IMG/VR virus record: IMGVR_UViG_3300034418_007971
Location: 1 to 64,000 of that record
Origin: a virus
DNA length: 64,000 nt
Direction: 5' to 3' (one strand)
In this document: positions 1 to 9,226 of the stretch, piece after piece
Layout of the letters: every line of letters begins with the position of its first letter
Position numbering within the stretch: the stretch's first letter is position 1
The notes under the pieces: model-generated
Database searches by the model: none
What the model saw: only the letters and a program-made list of their open reading frames with translations
What the model was told of the DNA's origin: nothing
Translations under genes and position numbers: made by a program

Positions 1-1
1 G

Positions 2-757
2 AAATCATATCTTTTTGATACTAGAAAAGAGGCTGAAGAGTCAGGAAAAGAACTCGGTTGTAAGGGAACCCATATACATAGAGAAGAGGGTAAAAAGAAA
101 TTTATGCCCTGTTCAACACACAAACAATTTGAGAAACACCTTAACAAAGAAACCGAAAGTAAAGAAGAAATTGATGAGTTAATCGATTATGACGGTACAA
201 TGAATAATTCTAAAATACCTATTCTTGACCCTATGACAACTGCACCTGGTTTATCTACTATGGATAAAAGAGTGGCTTCAGGTCACCAAACTCAAGACCC
301 ACTAACTAGAGGATATAGAGTTTATTATGGAGAGTCAGTTGTACGAGAAGAAGATATGGAAGACGCTTTTGGTTATGATGAAACAAAATTTATGGACGCT
401 AAAGAAACTATTGAGTATTTCGTTGACGAGCTAGATTTTAGTGAAAGGGATGCTGAGGATAGAGCGTCTGAAATGGGTAAAGACCCCGAATTAGATGATA
501 CTTCTAAATTTAAAAAATTTAAGAATTTTGTCATGAAGGGTAGATTAGTCGAAAAAGAAAGGTCTTTTACCAAAGAAGACGTACAAAAAATGGCAGAAGA
601 AATACTAATCCAAAAATCTGATGATTTAGGAATCACATCAAAAGACGATGAAGATGTTTCACCTATTATAAAAAGAAATATAAAAGCCTTAAAAAACATG
701 GCAGATGCCGAAGGTATCTCAATACCTAAGCTAATTAAGATGTTTAAAAATGAATAA
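2..757 (+). CDS. Partial gene, probable phage virion protein with Cys/His motif
   Basis: The reading frame is open from the first bases of the window, so the start lies upstream; the ATG at 104 is internal. The part before it reads ...ELGCKGTHIHREEG..., followed by MPCSTH, giving a CxxxHxH...CxxH pattern that could bind zinc. The rest is strongly charged and probably helical, rich in Asp, Glu and Lys, with no catalytic motif I recognise. The stop overlaps the next gene by 8 nt, which suggests translational coupling. The Cys/His segment resembles one I associate with T4-like phage structural proteins, but that is recollection and not proof. Function unknown. Confidence 0.7.
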   Translation, partial: KSYLFDTRKEAEESGKELGCKGTHIHREEGKKKFMPCSTHKQFEKHLNKETESKEEIDELIDYDGTMNNSKIPILDPMTTAPGLSTMDKRVASGHQTQDPLTRGYRVYYGESVVREEDMEDAFGYDETKFMDAKETIEYFVDELDFSERDAEDRASEMGKDPELDDTSKFKKFKNFVMKGRLVEKERSFTKEDVQKMAEEILIQKSDDLGITSKDDEDVSPIIKRNIKALKNMADAEGISIPKLIKMFKNE

Positions 758-1214
758 GGATTTATACCATAGAAAGGCAAAACTACCCGATTCATTAAAA
801 AACCATTTACAAAAGTCTTTTGAAATGGTTGAGGGAGATAGTAATACTGAGGGTTATAATCGTAACAAAGAGTTACGAGAGACCGGTATTGTTAGTTACC
901 CTGTCATTAAAAGAATTAAAAATTGGTTTGATTCTTACAATGGTGATGGTAAGGATAGTCCATACATTTTAAATGGTGGTGACAGAATGAATAAATGGTG
1001 TAACCATGTTTTAGATGGGTGGAGAAAAACATTAGACAGTGGAAAAACTGTTAAATCAGATACAGGTATGGAAAATCAATTTATAGATTCCCATGAAAAA
1101 GATGGTATTGTGGTTAACCCTCATGATAAACACGAAAAAGGAATAAATAAATTCGACACCTCAATCACTGAGGAAATAAAAAAAATAAACCAACTATTTA
1201 AATCAATAAAATAA
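750..1214 (+). CDS. Conserved-looking phage protein of unknown function
   Basis: A 154-residue acidic/basic mixed protein without signal peptide or membrane segment. It is rich in Asp, Lys and Asn; the central part (about residues 55-95) contains several aromatic residues (NWFDSY, NKWCNHVLDGW) and is likely the folded core. It overlaps the genes on both sides (8 nt upstream, 1 nt downstream), so it is translated as part of the same unit. I do not recognise the family. Confidence 0.75.
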   Translation: MNKDLYHRKAKLPDSLKNHLQKSFEMVEGDSNTEGYNRNKELRETGIVSYPVIKRIKNWFDSYNGDGKDSPYILNGGDRMNKWCNHVLDGWRKTLDSGKTVKSDTGMENQFIDSHEKDGIVVNPHDKHEKGINKFDTSITEEIKKINQLFKSIK

Positions 1215-1510
1215 TGGCAACTCAAAACGATAGACTAGATTTCGAACAACCGAAAAACCAATTATCTGCAATAGCAGAAGCTGAAAGAGCTAAGTTATTC
1301 CCAAAAAATGATTTCTCACCGAGGTCAGATAAATACTCTCCTGTACACCCTGATGCGGTAGCAGACGGTGATGAAATTGGTAGGGGTACGGGAACATTCT
1401 TAGATGTATATAACGAAAACGCAGGTACGTCCACTGATGTATTTGAAAGAAAAGATGATATAAAAATCAATAAGTATAATTCTAAACAACCGTATACCGT
1501 AGAAGGATGA
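1214..1510 (+). CDS. Small hypothetical protein
   Basis: 98 residues, polar and probably extended rather than globular, with a Gly-rich segment near residue 58 (GRGTGTF). ATG overlaps the preceding stop (ATAATGG junction), and the stop overlaps the next start by 4 nt. Position among small coupled genes suggests a virion or assembly role; function unknown. Confidence 0.7.
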   Translation: MATQNDRLDFEQPKNQLSAIAEAERAKLFPKNDFSPRSDKYSPVHPDAVADGDEIGRGTGTFLDVYNENAGTSTDVFERKDDIKINKYNSKQPYTVEG

Positions 1511-1905
1511 AATTAATAACAACGTTCAAATCTTTATTGACAGAAGTCGCTTCATTGGGGGATATTCAAGACTCAATAAAGAAGAGAATTGTTGTTACAG
1601 TATATTATGATGGTGACATACCCGGCGGTAAAGGTTATAGAAGAATTGAACCCGTATGTGTCGGGTATAGTAAAGCAGGTAACCTTGTGGTTAGGGCTTG
1701 GGATATCGACGGAGCCTCCCATACTGCTTCAATCGGTGAAAAGCCCTTACCTGGTTGGAGATTGTTTAGAGCGGATAAAATATTTACTTACCAACCAACC
1801 GCAGATACCTTTAGTGAAGTAAGACCCAACTATAACCCTAACGGAGATAAAAGTATGGAAAGGGTCATATTAAACGCAAAATTTAACGTAGAACCAGATG
1901 AGTGA
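1507..1905 (+). CDS. Small WYL-like beta-barrel protein, possible virion component
   Basis: 132 residues. After an N-terminal leader MKLITTFKSLLTE, the core (residues about 27-95) has the pattern of a small beta barrel: VVTVYYDGD, RRIEPVCVGYSKAGNLVVRAWDIDG and PGWRLFRADKIF. This order (hydrophobic PV-x-G-x-S, R-A-W, then GWRLFRxDKI) is reminiscent of WYL-type folds, which bind ligands or nucleic acid. The leader ends in LTE, matching the [LI]-x-E cleavage consensus discussed for other proteins in this window. Not enough to assign a role. Confidence 0.65.
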   Translation: MKLITTFKSLLTEVASLGDIQDSIKKRIVVTVYYDGDIPGGKGYRRIEPVCVGYSKAGNLVVRAWDIDGASHTASIGEKPLPGWRLFRADKIFTYQPTADTFSEVRPNYNPNGDKSMERVILNAKFNVEPDE

Positions 1906-2479
1906 TTTAATGCAAAAATTAGCAATGTCTAAAAAAATAATGGATAAACACAATGAAGTTCCTAGAGGGCAGACAGGAGGTTTATCAATGGTTAACGAGA
2001 ATACTAATGCGAAATATAACATACCACAAGACGTATTATCGGAATCTGCACCTCAACAACAACCAAATATCCAAAATACTATCTCAACTAAAACGGTAAC
2101 AAATGATGCAGTACTTAACTCTAAGTTACCCGACGAGATTAAAAAACTTATGCTTGAGAACCCGATTGTACAACCACAAATGAACGGAGCAACACTTTCT
2201 AATGATGTTATAGAAGGAGCAGTAAGACTAATGAACAATGGGACTACAAATACACAAGTAACACAAGAATCTACCAACACAAAAACATCTAATAATGATT
2301 TAAAACAGATGATAAGAGATGTTGTTAGAGACACTGTAAGAGATGTGGTAAAAGAGGAATTAACTAATGCAGGTCTAATAAGTGAAAGTAGTCAAAAAAC
2401 AAATGAAACTTTATCATTAAGAGTGGGTAAACATATTTTTGAGGGTAGAGTCACAAAAATCAAAAAAGTCAAACAATAA
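1898..2479 (+). CDS. Asn/Gln/Thr-rich hypothetical phage protein
   Basis: 193 residues. The N-terminal 120 residues are low in complexity (Asn, Gln, Thr, Pro) and probably disordered. They are followed by a predicted amphipathic helix at about 130-152 (LKQMIRDVVRDTVRDVVKEEL) and a short beta-rich C-terminus (LSLRVGKHIFEGRVTKIKK). The helix plus short beta tail is a common shape for phage assembly proteins. It overlaps the upstream gene by 8 nt and ends a five-gene group; the next gene starts 50 nt later. Function unknown. Confidence 0.65.
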   Translation: MSDLMQKLAMSKKIMDKHNEVPRGQTGGLSMVNENTNAKYNIPQDVLSESAPQQQPNIQNTISTKTVTNDAVLNSKLPDEIKKLMLENPIVQPQMNGATLSNDVIEGAVRLMNNGTTNTQVTQESTNTKTSNNDLKQMIRDVVRDTVRDVVKEELTNAGLISESSQKTNETLSLRVGKHIFEGRVTKIKKVKQ

Positions 2480-2528
2480 CTTTTCTTATAAAACATTATT
2501 TACTATACTTTTTCTAAACTGAATAAGT

Positions 2529-3743
2529 ATGTCAAAAATTAATGTTTTAGTTTTACCATCTGACCGTACAGGTGTTGGTAAATTCAGGTCTGTTGACCCC
2601 CACGTATATCTACAAAACCATTATTCTGAAGAATTCCACGTAGATATTGATTACGAACCAAAAATCAACGATGAAAACTACTGGAAAAAGTACCAAATAG
2701 TACATTTTCACAGAGTTATCGGTAGAGATTACGTAAATTCCCCTAAAATTATTGAACAATTAAGTAAATGGGGAATAGTCACTATTTGTGATATCGACGA
2801 CTATTGGTCTCCAGGTAAAGAACATCCCGCATATGACTTAGTTAAAAAAAATAATTTAGAGTTTCATATACAAGAAAATATAAAAGCGGCTCAGTACGTA
2901 ACTACCACAACTACTTTATTTGCTGAAGAGATTAAAAAAATCAACAAGAACGTATTCGTACTACCAAATGCAGTAGACCCTGAAGAGGAACAATTTAAAT
3001 CAAAGACAGAAGAATCCGAAAAATTACGTTTTGGTTGGTTAGGTGGCTCATCTCACTTACACGATTTAATGTTGTTAGATGGTACGGTCAGTAAATTAAT
3101 TGAATTCAAAAACGAATTTCAAATGTATGTGTGCGGGTTTGACACAAGAGGTACTGTAACTGAAATCAATCCTCAAACGGGAGAACAAAAACAAAGACCT
3201 ATTAAACCACACGAAACTGTGTGGAAGAAATACGAAGAGATTTTCACTAATAATTATAAAACATTAAGTGAAGACCATCACAACTTTTTAATGAGGTTTG
3301 AGGTAGATGGTGATTATTCCGATAAGGACGCATTTTATCACAGAGTGTGGACACAACCCGTCACAAGCTACGCAAAAAACTATTCTAAATTTGATGTGTC
3401 ATTAGCGCCTATTAAAGATACTATGTTTAATAGGATGAAGTCCCAACTTAAAGTTATTGAGGCAGGATTCTATAAAAAAGCGTTAATTGCGTCTGATGTT
3501 GGTCCATACACAATTGATTTAATCCACGCTCTTGATAAAGGAGAATTCACTAATGGTAACGCTCTTGTTGTTGATAAACACAGAAATAAATCTGATTGGG
3601 CAAAATATATTAAAAAGTTAATTAAGAACCCTTCTTTTGCCGAGGATTTGGGGGAGAGGTTGTATGAGACAGTTAATGGAACTTATGACATGAAAACTGT
3701 AACGAAGACTCGTTCAGAAATTTATAAAGAATTAGTAAGATGA
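2529..3743 (+). CDS. GT-B fold glycosyltransferase (GT4-like)
   Basis: 404 residues, cytoplasmic. The N-terminal half has the Rossmann-type opening INVLVLPSDRTGVGKFRSVDP and an early HFHR motif, and the C-terminal half contains FGWLGGSSHLHDL (about residue 168) and a late VIEAGFYKKALIASDVGPY segment. This matches the sugar-nucleotide side of GT-B enzymes, where a Glu in an E-x7-E-like stretch contacts the donor. First of a run of glycosyltransferase genes up to 12039. Its stop overlaps the next start. The acceptor (phage DNA, virion protein or host glycan) cannot be read from sequence. Confidence 0.8.
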   Translation: MSKINVLVLPSDRTGVGKFRSVDPHVYLQNHYSEEFHVDIDYEPKINDENYWKKYQIVHFHRVIGRDYVNSPKIIEQLSKWGIVTICDIDDYWSPGKEHPAYDLVKKNNLEFHIQENIKAAQYVTTTTTLFAEEIKKINKNVFVLPNAVDPEEEQFKSKTEESEKLRFGWLGGSSHLHDLMLLDGTVSKLIEFKNEFQMYVCGFDTRGTVTEINPQTGEQKQRPIKPHETVWKKYEEIFTNNYKTLSEDHHNFLMRFEVDGDYSDKDAFYHRVWTQPVTSYAKNYSKFDVSLAPIKDTMFNRMKSQLKVIEAGFYKKALIASDVGPYTIDLIHALDKGEFTNGNALVVDKHRNKSDWAKYIKKLIKNPSFAEDLGERLYETVNGTYDMKTVTKTRSEIYKELVR

Positions 3744-4441
3744 TTGAAGTACCACTAAATAAACTTTTATTTTTTGATTTAGAAACTGTAGGAATCGAAA
3801 AAGATTATACTACACTAAATAACAAAAATCCTGAGATGGGTCGACTTTTTGAAAGTTACCGTAATTGGTTTGAGAAGAGATACCCCGATGATGTAGGTAA
3901 ATCACTTGATGAAATTTTTACTAATCACGCGGCATTAGTATCTGATTTTTCTAAAATTATCGTAGCGTCATTTTCATTTATAACCCCTAAAGGTGAAATA
4001 CATACAACCACTTTTGCTGAAGACGATGAGAAAAAATTATTGTTAGGTGTAAAAGACTTATTAAACAAAGTTTTAAAATTAGACTTTCACCTTTGTGGAC
4101 ATAACATAAAAGGGTTTGATATGCCGATGTTATCAAAGAGATTTGTAGTTAATGGGATTAAACCACCAAAAATATTACCATCATTAGGTACTAAACCGTG
4201 GGATTTAAAAGCGGTAGATACTAAAGAGTTTTGGCAATTTGGTTCATTTAACTCACCCGCATCTTTGGATTTAATGTGTGTCGCTTTAGACGTACAAAGC
4301 CCAAAAACAGGTGAAGTTTCAGGTAACTTAGTGCATGATACCTACTGGAATTCTAATGGTTTACAACCTATTGCGGATTATTGTGAAAGAGATGTAAAAG
4401 TATTAGTGGATGTAATGAAAAAAATATACGATTTAAAATGA
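3740..4441 (+). CDS. DnaQ-like (DEDDy) 3'-5' exonuclease
   Basis: 233 residues. All three exonuclease motifs are present: Exo I DLE at 13-15, Exo II HNIKGFD at 121-127, and Exo III YCERDV at 214-219. The Tyr four residues before the last Asp makes it the DEDDy subclass, as in PolB-associated proofreading exonucleases. It should remove nucleotides 3'-5' from DNA by two-metal catalysis. It has no polymerase domain, so it is either a free-standing proofreader or a nuclease for DNA turnover. It overlaps both neighbours by 4 nt, so it is co-translated with glycosyltransferase and dUTPase genes. Confidence 0.88.
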   Translation: MIEVPLNKLLFFDLETVGIEKDYTTLNNKNPEMGRLFESYRNWFEKRYPDDVGKSLDEIFTNHAALVSDFSKIIVASFSFITPKGEIHTTTFAEDDEKKLLLGVKDLLNKVLKLDFHLCGHNIKGFDMPMLSKRFVVNGIKPPKILPSLGTKPWDLKAVDTKEFWQFGSFNSPASLDLMCVALDVQSPKTGEVSGNLVHDTYWNSNGLQPIADYCERDVKVLVDVMKKIYDLK

Positions 4442-5040
4442 TAGGAAAATTTAACGAATTTAAAGACAGTTTAAAAACACTTAAGGAACTTGAGTCTAAA
4501 CTAACCAACGTGGACATGTCCGACCCTACTGAAATGCTAAAGAATTTAGGTATAAACATAGATGAGATTGAAAGTAATTTTAACGAGGAGTATGAGATAC
4601 CTAAAATAACTTTAAATTATGTTTACAAATCAGACAATCAAGAACCTGAATACGCATATTCAACAGACTCAGGATTTGATTTAAGGGCTAACGAAACCGT
4701 TAATTTAGAACCTTTCGGTAGAGCGTTAGTACCAACAGGACTATTCTTAGACGTACCCGAAAGATGTGAAATACAAGTGAGACCTAAGAGTGGATTAGCA
4801 ATAAAAAGAGGGTTATCAGTATTAAACACACCTGGTACCGTAGATTATGGTTATACAGGAGAAATTAAAGTTATTATTTTTAATTTTAATAATGAACCAC
4901 AAACAATTTATAAAGGTGATAAAATTGCTCAAGCAGTTGTTTGCCCCGTGGCTCAAGGTAATCAAGTAAATCTAGTTAAAGTAGAGTCAATAAAAGAAAA
5001 AGACCGAAATGATAATGGGTTCGGGTCTACAGGAAATTAA
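4438..5040 (+). CDS. dut: dUTP diphosphatase (trimeric dUTPase) with N-terminal extension
   Basis: 200 residues. Hydrolyses dUTP to dUMP and pyrophosphate, keeping uracil out of phage DNA and supplying dUMP for dTMP synthesis. The conserved motifs are visible: DSGFDLRA at 77-84, RPKSGLA at 115-121, a GTVDYGYTGEI segment at 133-143, and the C-terminal Phe-containing NGFGSTG at 193-199. The first ~50 residues (charged, helical, KEFKDSLKTLKELESKL-like) are an extension beyond the usual 140-150 residue enzyme and may mediate an interaction. Overlaps the exonuclease gene by 4 nt. Confidence 0.95.
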   Translation: MIGKFNEFKDSLKTLKELESKLTNVDMSDPTEMLKNLGINIDEIESNFNEEYEIPKITLNYVYKSDNQEPEYAYSTDSGFDLRANETVNLEPFGRALVPTGLFLDVPERCEIQVRPKSGLAIKRGLSVLNTPGTVDYGYTGEIKVIIFNFNNEPQTIYKGDKIAQAVVCPVAQGNQVNLVKVESIKEKDRNDNGFGSTGN

Positions 5041-5046
5041 TTAATT

Positions 5047-5475
5047 ATGAAAAAAACAATCGAATTAAAGACAACAACAAATGATGAGGGATATGCGAAT
5101 AGTCCTACATTACCCGATGGATTAAAAAACTATCTAATAGATATTGATGGTACAATCACTGATGATGTACCTAACGAGGAACCTGAACGTATGAGACAAG
5201 TAATACCTTATGAGGGGTCGGTTGAGACTTTAAATAGATGGTTTGATGAAGGTCACATTATAACTTTCTTTACTTCACGCACAGAAGAGGTAAGAGAGAT
5301 TACTGAGGAATGGTTGGATAAATGGGGATTTAAATATAGTAATTTATTAATGGGTAAACCTCGTGGTGGTAATTATCATTGGATAGATAATCATATTGTT
5401 AGAGGAACAAGATATAAAGGTCAGTGGACTGAGTTAACACTTAAGACATTAGAAATAGAAGTATTTGATGACTAA
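5047..5475 (+). CDS. HAD-superfamily phosphatase-like protein
   Basis: 142 residues. Motif I is intact (LIDIDGTITDD, residues about 31-41; DxDGT). Motif II is probably TFFTSRTEE (Ser/Thr at the end of a strand). A Lys within GKPRGGNY and a late WIDNH complete a plausible active site. This compact form resembles phage and bacterial HAD proteins acting on small phosphorylated substrates, or the phosphatase half of polynucleotide kinase. Substrate unknown. Lies 7 nt after dUTPase, so a nucleotide-metabolism role is plausible but inferred. Confidence 0.8.
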   Translation: MKKTIELKTTTNDEGYANSPTLPDGLKNYLIDIDGTITDDVPNEEPERMRQVIPYEGSVETLNRWFDEGHIITFFTSRTEEVREITEEWLDKWGFKYSNLLMGKPRGGNYHWIDNHIVRGTRYKGQWTELTLKTLEIEVFDD

Positions 5476-7124
5476 TGATAACCATCGGATTTAGTACGAG
5501 AGAAGTTAGCCCTGATTTTATAGAACACATAAAATCTACATGTGGTCCTAAAAACATTGAAATAATACCCTTTGAAAATAAAGGTACACACTCTTTGTCA
5601 GAGGCTTATAATATAATATTAGAAAAATCTTCTAATGATATTGTAATTTTATGTCATGATGATATATACTTTGATAAAAAGGGTTGGGGTAATAAAATAG
5701 TTAAACATTTTAATAAAAACCCCGATTACGGTATACTTGGTTTAGCTGGTAGTATATCAATGCCCGATACAGGAAGATGGTGGGACGATAATACAAAAAT
5801 GAAAGGTATTGTTAACCATGAGCACGAAGGGAAAAAATGGGAGTCTAAGTACTCAAATAGTTTAGGTAATAAGGTTGAGGAAGTTCTATTAGTTGATGGT
5901 TTATTTATTGCAATAAATAAAAATAATATAGTACATACGTTTGATGAGTCAGTAAATGGGTTTCATTTTTATGATATTTATTTTTCATTTAAAAATCATT
6001 TATCGGGTGTTAAAATAGGTGTGATGTATGATGTTCGAGTAACCCATTTATCGATAGGACAAACCAATGATGAGTGGGAAAAAAACAGAATCTTATTTAC
6101 TGAAAGGTTTAAATCTGATTTACCTAAAAAACTACCTGAGTTATTTGAAAACAAAAAGTTAAAAGTTCTATTAGGAGTTTTAAACTTCCAAGGGCTTACA
6201 GGTTCTGAAATTTCAACTATAGAGTTAGCTAAGGGATTATCTAAAAAAGGATGTGATGTTTCTGTTATATCATTTAACGTAAGTAATCACTTTAAACAAG
6301 TATGTAATAATCACGGAATTAAGACATATCTTATGTCTGAACCACCTGGTTATAAGGTTGGGGATGGGTTATGGTCTATGAAAACCCCAAACGGGTTAAA
6401 GACATCTGAGAAAGGAAAACTATATAGATTAAAGAATGTTAATTTTGACATCATACAAACAAACCACACACCAATAACTGAAAGGTTATTAGAACTTTAT
6501 CCCGAAAAAAAATTCGTAACAATTGTAAGGTCAGAAATTATAGACTTAGAAAATCCTGTTGTTAATGATAATGTAAAAGGGTATATCGCAATAAGACCTT
6601 CAATTAAAGATTACTTAATCAGTGATTTCGATTTAGATAGTGATTCTATTGAGGTTATATATAATCCTTTCGACGATACTCGATTTAAACCAAAAACTAA
6701 ACAGGAAATAAGTAAAAAAATAACCTTATTTGTTGGTACTATGGATTACCTTAGAAAAAGTAGTATTGAAGATTTAATAACATCTTTAGATAAAAGTAAG
6801 GAAGAGTTGTGGTTAGTCGGTAAGGACACCATGGGATATGCGAGTAAATATGGGGAGATGTATGACCACGTAAATTACTACCCTCCGACAGAAAAAATAG
6901 AAGATTTTTATCATCAGTGTGACGTAACCGCAGGTATAATGTTAGGTAGAACTACTATTGAGGGTTACTTATGTGGTAAACCTGGTATAATCTACACTGT
7001 GGATAAGGAAGGAAATATTAAAGGAAAAGATTTTACGGAAGTTCCTTTAGATATTGAAAAATTCAATAAAGAGACAATCATAAATAACTTTAAAAATTTT
7101 TATATAAAAAAAATAAATGAGTAA
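5475..7124 (+). CDS. Two-domain glycosyltransferase (GT2-like plus GT4-like)
   Basis: 549 residues with two catalytic units. The N-terminal ~220 residues look like a GT-A (GT2) domain, with SLSEAYN near 40 and an acidic metal-site triplet HDD at 61-63, and GILGLAGS beyond it. From about 227 a GT-B (GT4) domain begins (KVLLGVLNFQGLTGSEISTIELAKGL), with LFVGTMDYLRKSS and a GRTTIEGYLCGKPGI donor-binding segment in its second half. Bifunctional enzymes of this kind can add two sugars in sequence. The start overlaps the previous stop (TAATGA). The acceptor is unknown. Confidence 0.8.
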   Translation: MITIGFSTREVSPDFIEHIKSTCGPKNIEIIPFENKGTHSLSEAYNIILEKSSNDIVILCHDDIYFDKKGWGNKIVKHFNKNPDYGILGLAGSISMPDTGRWWDDNTKMKGIVNHEHEGKKWESKYSNSLGNKVEEVLLVDGLFIAINKNNIVHTFDESVNGFHFYDIYFSFKNHLSGVKIGVMYDVRVTHLSIGQTNDEWEKNRILFTERFKSDLPKKLPELFENKKLKVLLGVLNFQGLTGSEISTIELAKGLSKKGCDVSVISFNVSNHFKQVCNNHGIKTYLMSEPPGYKVGDGLWSMKTPNGLKTSEKGKLYRLKNVNFDIIQTNHTPITERLLELYPEKKFVTIVRSEIIDLENPVVNDNVKGYIAIRPSIKDYLISDFDLDSDSIEVIYNPFDDTRFKPKTKQEISKKITLFVGTMDYLRKSSIEDLITSLDKSKEELWLVGKDTMGYASKYGEMYDHVNYYPPTEKIEDFYHQCDVTAGIMLGRTTIEGYLCGKPGIIYTVDKEGNIKGKDFTEVPLDIEKFNKETIINNFKNFYIKKINE

Positions 7125-7803
7125 TATTAATATAACAAATAACCCTTATAAATTTTATATAGATAAAATAAACAATAAGGAAAATTTTTCGTTTACGAGA
7201 TGGGGAGATGGTGAGTGGTTTTGTACGTGGGGTGTGTCTGGTCGAAACACTGATAGTCATGAATATTTTCCTGAACTTAGAAGTGGCTTAAATAAGGCAC
7301 TTAAAAACGACAAAGGTTACTACAAGGCAATATGGAATATAACACATGGACAAATTGCAAGAATATTAAATCCACTAACAAATTTTCTAAATCAAGAAAA
7401 TATTATAGTTGACTGGGTTAACGCCGGAATATGGGAAGACCTTGTTTTGAAAGGTGGTATTGAAGAATTGATTGAATCACTAGAAAAAAGAAATTTTGTA
7501 ATAGTTTCTAACGATAGTTTAAGAGATTTAAACGTAAAATATACTGATTTTATCTCAGTTCCTTTAGTAAATTGTTTCTTAGATAAAGAAAGAATTAAAA
7601 AAGAAATGATAGATATCTCAGAAAAATATGACAATGTGGTTTTTGGTATGTCTTCCTCTATGGCAACAAATGTTATAGTGGATGAGTTATATGATGTAAT
7701 AGGTGATAAATGTAGTATGATAGATTTTGGTTCTATATGGGACCCGTTTGTCGGAAGAAATACAAGAGGATACCATAAAGATTATGTAAAAATGAAGTTA
7801 TGA
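7117..7803 (+). CDS. GT-D fold (DUF1792-like) glycosyltransferase candidate
   Basis: 228 residues. The N-terminal segment FSFTRWGDGEWFCTWG carries the R-x-GDGE signature that I associate with the GT-D/DUF1792 family of glucosyltransferases. A Rossmann-like second half follows, with NFVIVSNDSL, NVVFGMSSSMATNVIVDEL and SMIDFGSIWDPFVG. The late D-G-S-x-W-D-P segment is typical of this fold as I recall it. It overlaps the genes on both sides. A transferase adding hexose to a glycan or glycoprotein is the likeliest role; the family call should be verified. Confidence 0.65.
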   Translation: MSNINITNNPYKFYIDKINNKENFSFTRWGDGEWFCTWGVSGRNTDSHEYFPELRSGLNKALKNDKGYYKAIWNITHGQIARILNPLTNFLNQENIIVDWVNAGIWEDLVLKGGIEELIESLEKRNFVIVSNDSLRDLNVKYTDFISVPLVNCFLDKERIKKEMIDISEKYDNVVFGMSSSMATNVIVDELYDVIGDKCSMIDFGSIWDPFVGRNTRGYHKDYVKMKL

Positions 7804-8510
7804 TTAATTGTATACCCTATGGTGGTATATCTAATCGGATGAAATGTATAATTTCGTCAATCGCAGAATATGAAAAAATAAACCTACAGTGGGACACTAA
7901 ACCCTCCGTTGGTGGTGTAAGGTGTGAATTCTCAGATTTGTATGAGAATACTTTTAAATGTGACTATAATGAAAGTGTATCAGATTGTCAGTTTATTCAC
8001 CCTAATATGAACACTCACAACACCAACATTGGAAAGGACGATATAGACTTTAGTATACAACAAAAATACATCGAAGTAATAAATAATCTACGTCCCATAG
8101 ATTATATAAAAGAAAGAGTGTCTATTGAAAAAGATTATTTAGGTGAGTTTGATACTGTATCTGTTAGGACATTTAAAAGTTTTCCAAGAGAATATAAATC
8201 ATGGGGTCATAAATTTAAAATAGAAAAGTTATATAAATATATGGATAATATTAAACACAAAATATTATTAACTTGTGATGATGAGGACACAGTATGTCAT
8301 CTCAAAGAAAGATATGACGTATACACCACTATTAAAAGAACAAAATTTGGAGACTTCTCAAGTGTAGAAGGAATGCAAGATATATTAATTGATTTATATC
8401 TTGGTGGTTTATCTAAAAATATATATGGCACTAAGGAAAGTAGTTTTACAGAAATGCAGTGGTGGTTGGGCCAATGTAAATCTAATTATATAAACATGGA
8501 TTTACATTAA
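7800..8510 (+). CDS. Fucosyltransferase-like glycosyltransferase candidate
   Basis: 236 residues. Begins INCIPYGGISNRMKCIISSIAEYEK, close to the GG-x-GNR-(L/M) nucleotide-binding opening of O-fucosyltransferase/NodZ-like enzymes. It ends with GGLSKNIYGTKESSFTEMQWWLG, which resembles the S-S-F-S-E-x-A donor-site region of the same enzymes. A central VSVRTFK segment could supply the conserved Arg. These two ends together make a GT-B enzyme of that type likely, but the central part is divergent. It overlaps the preceding gene by 4 nt. Confidence 0.55.
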   Translation: MINCIPYGGISNRMKCIISSIAEYEKINLQWDTKPSVGGVRCEFSDLYENTFKCDYNESVSDCQFIHPNMNTHNTNIGKDDIDFSIQQKYIEVINNLRPIDYIKERVSIEKDYLGEFDTVSVRTFKSFPREYKSWGHKFKIEKLYKYMDNIKHKILLTCDDEDTVCHLKERYDVYTTIKRTKFGDFSSVEGMQDILIDLYLGGLSKNIYGTKESSFTEMQWWLGQCKSNYINMDLH

Positions 8511-8542
8511 CTGAAAAAAGATTAAATTTTAAAAAAAATTAC

Positions 8543-9226
8543 ATGCCATACAAAGTAGTTAAAAAAGAAGAGATAAAGAGTATAATTGGGAAAGTTTCAA
8601 GGAAGAAGTTTTTATCTGAAAATCAAAAAGTATATTATAATGAATTAATAGATAATGAAATAACAATATGCTCTGGTCCTGCAGGTGTAGGTAAATCATA
8701 TGTCGCAATGAGGGCGGCTATAGATTTACTAATGGATGATACAAATTCATATGAAAAAATTATTATAGTTAGACCCGCTGTTGAAGCGGAAGAGAAACTA
8801 GGTTCTTTACCTGGTAATTTAGAAGAAAAATTAGACCCGTATATATTTCCATCATATTATCTTTTAAATAAAATAATAGGAAAAGAATCAAGAGAAAAAT
8901 TAAAACAAAATGATGTTATTGAGGTGTTCGCATTGGCATATATGAGAGGTATGAATATAGATAACTCAATATTAATTTTTGAAGAAGCTCAAAACTCAAC
9001 ACCGTCACAAATGAAATTGTTACTTACACGTATTGGGTTTAATTCTAAGTTTTTTATATCTGGTGATGTTGAACAAACTGATAGATATAGAGATAAGACA
9101 CAATCGGGTTTATATGATGCCTTAAATAGATTTCGCGAAATAGAAAGAATAGGTGTGTTTGAGTTTGAGAATAAGGATGTAATTAGAAATCCTTTGATAA
9201 GTAAGATTTTAGATAAGTACGAGTAA
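8543..9226 (+). CDS. phoH: PhoH-family P-loop ATPase
   Basis: 227 residues. Walker A GPAGVGKS at 45-52, the family segment IIIVRPAVEAEEKLGSLPG near 73-91, a YMRGMNIDNS region, Walker B ILIFEEAQN at about 143-151, and the sensor-like FISGDVEQTD. These are the hallmarks of PhoH proteins, which are common in large phages and probably act as RNA helicase/NTPase. It is the short form without RNase or KH domains. Separated by 32 nt from the upstream gene and overlapping the next start by 1 nt. Confidence 0.93.
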   Translation: MPYKVVKKEEIKSIIGKVSRKKFLSENQKVYYNELIDNEITICSGPAGVGKSYVAMRAAIDLLMDDTNSYEKIIIVRPAVEAEEKLGSLPGNLEEKLDPYIFPSYYLLNKIIGKESREKLKQNDVIEVFALAYMRGMNIDNSILIFEEAQNSTPSQMKLLLTRIGFNSKFFISGDVEQTDRYRDKTQSGLYDALNRFREIERIGVFEFENKDVIRNPLISKILDKYE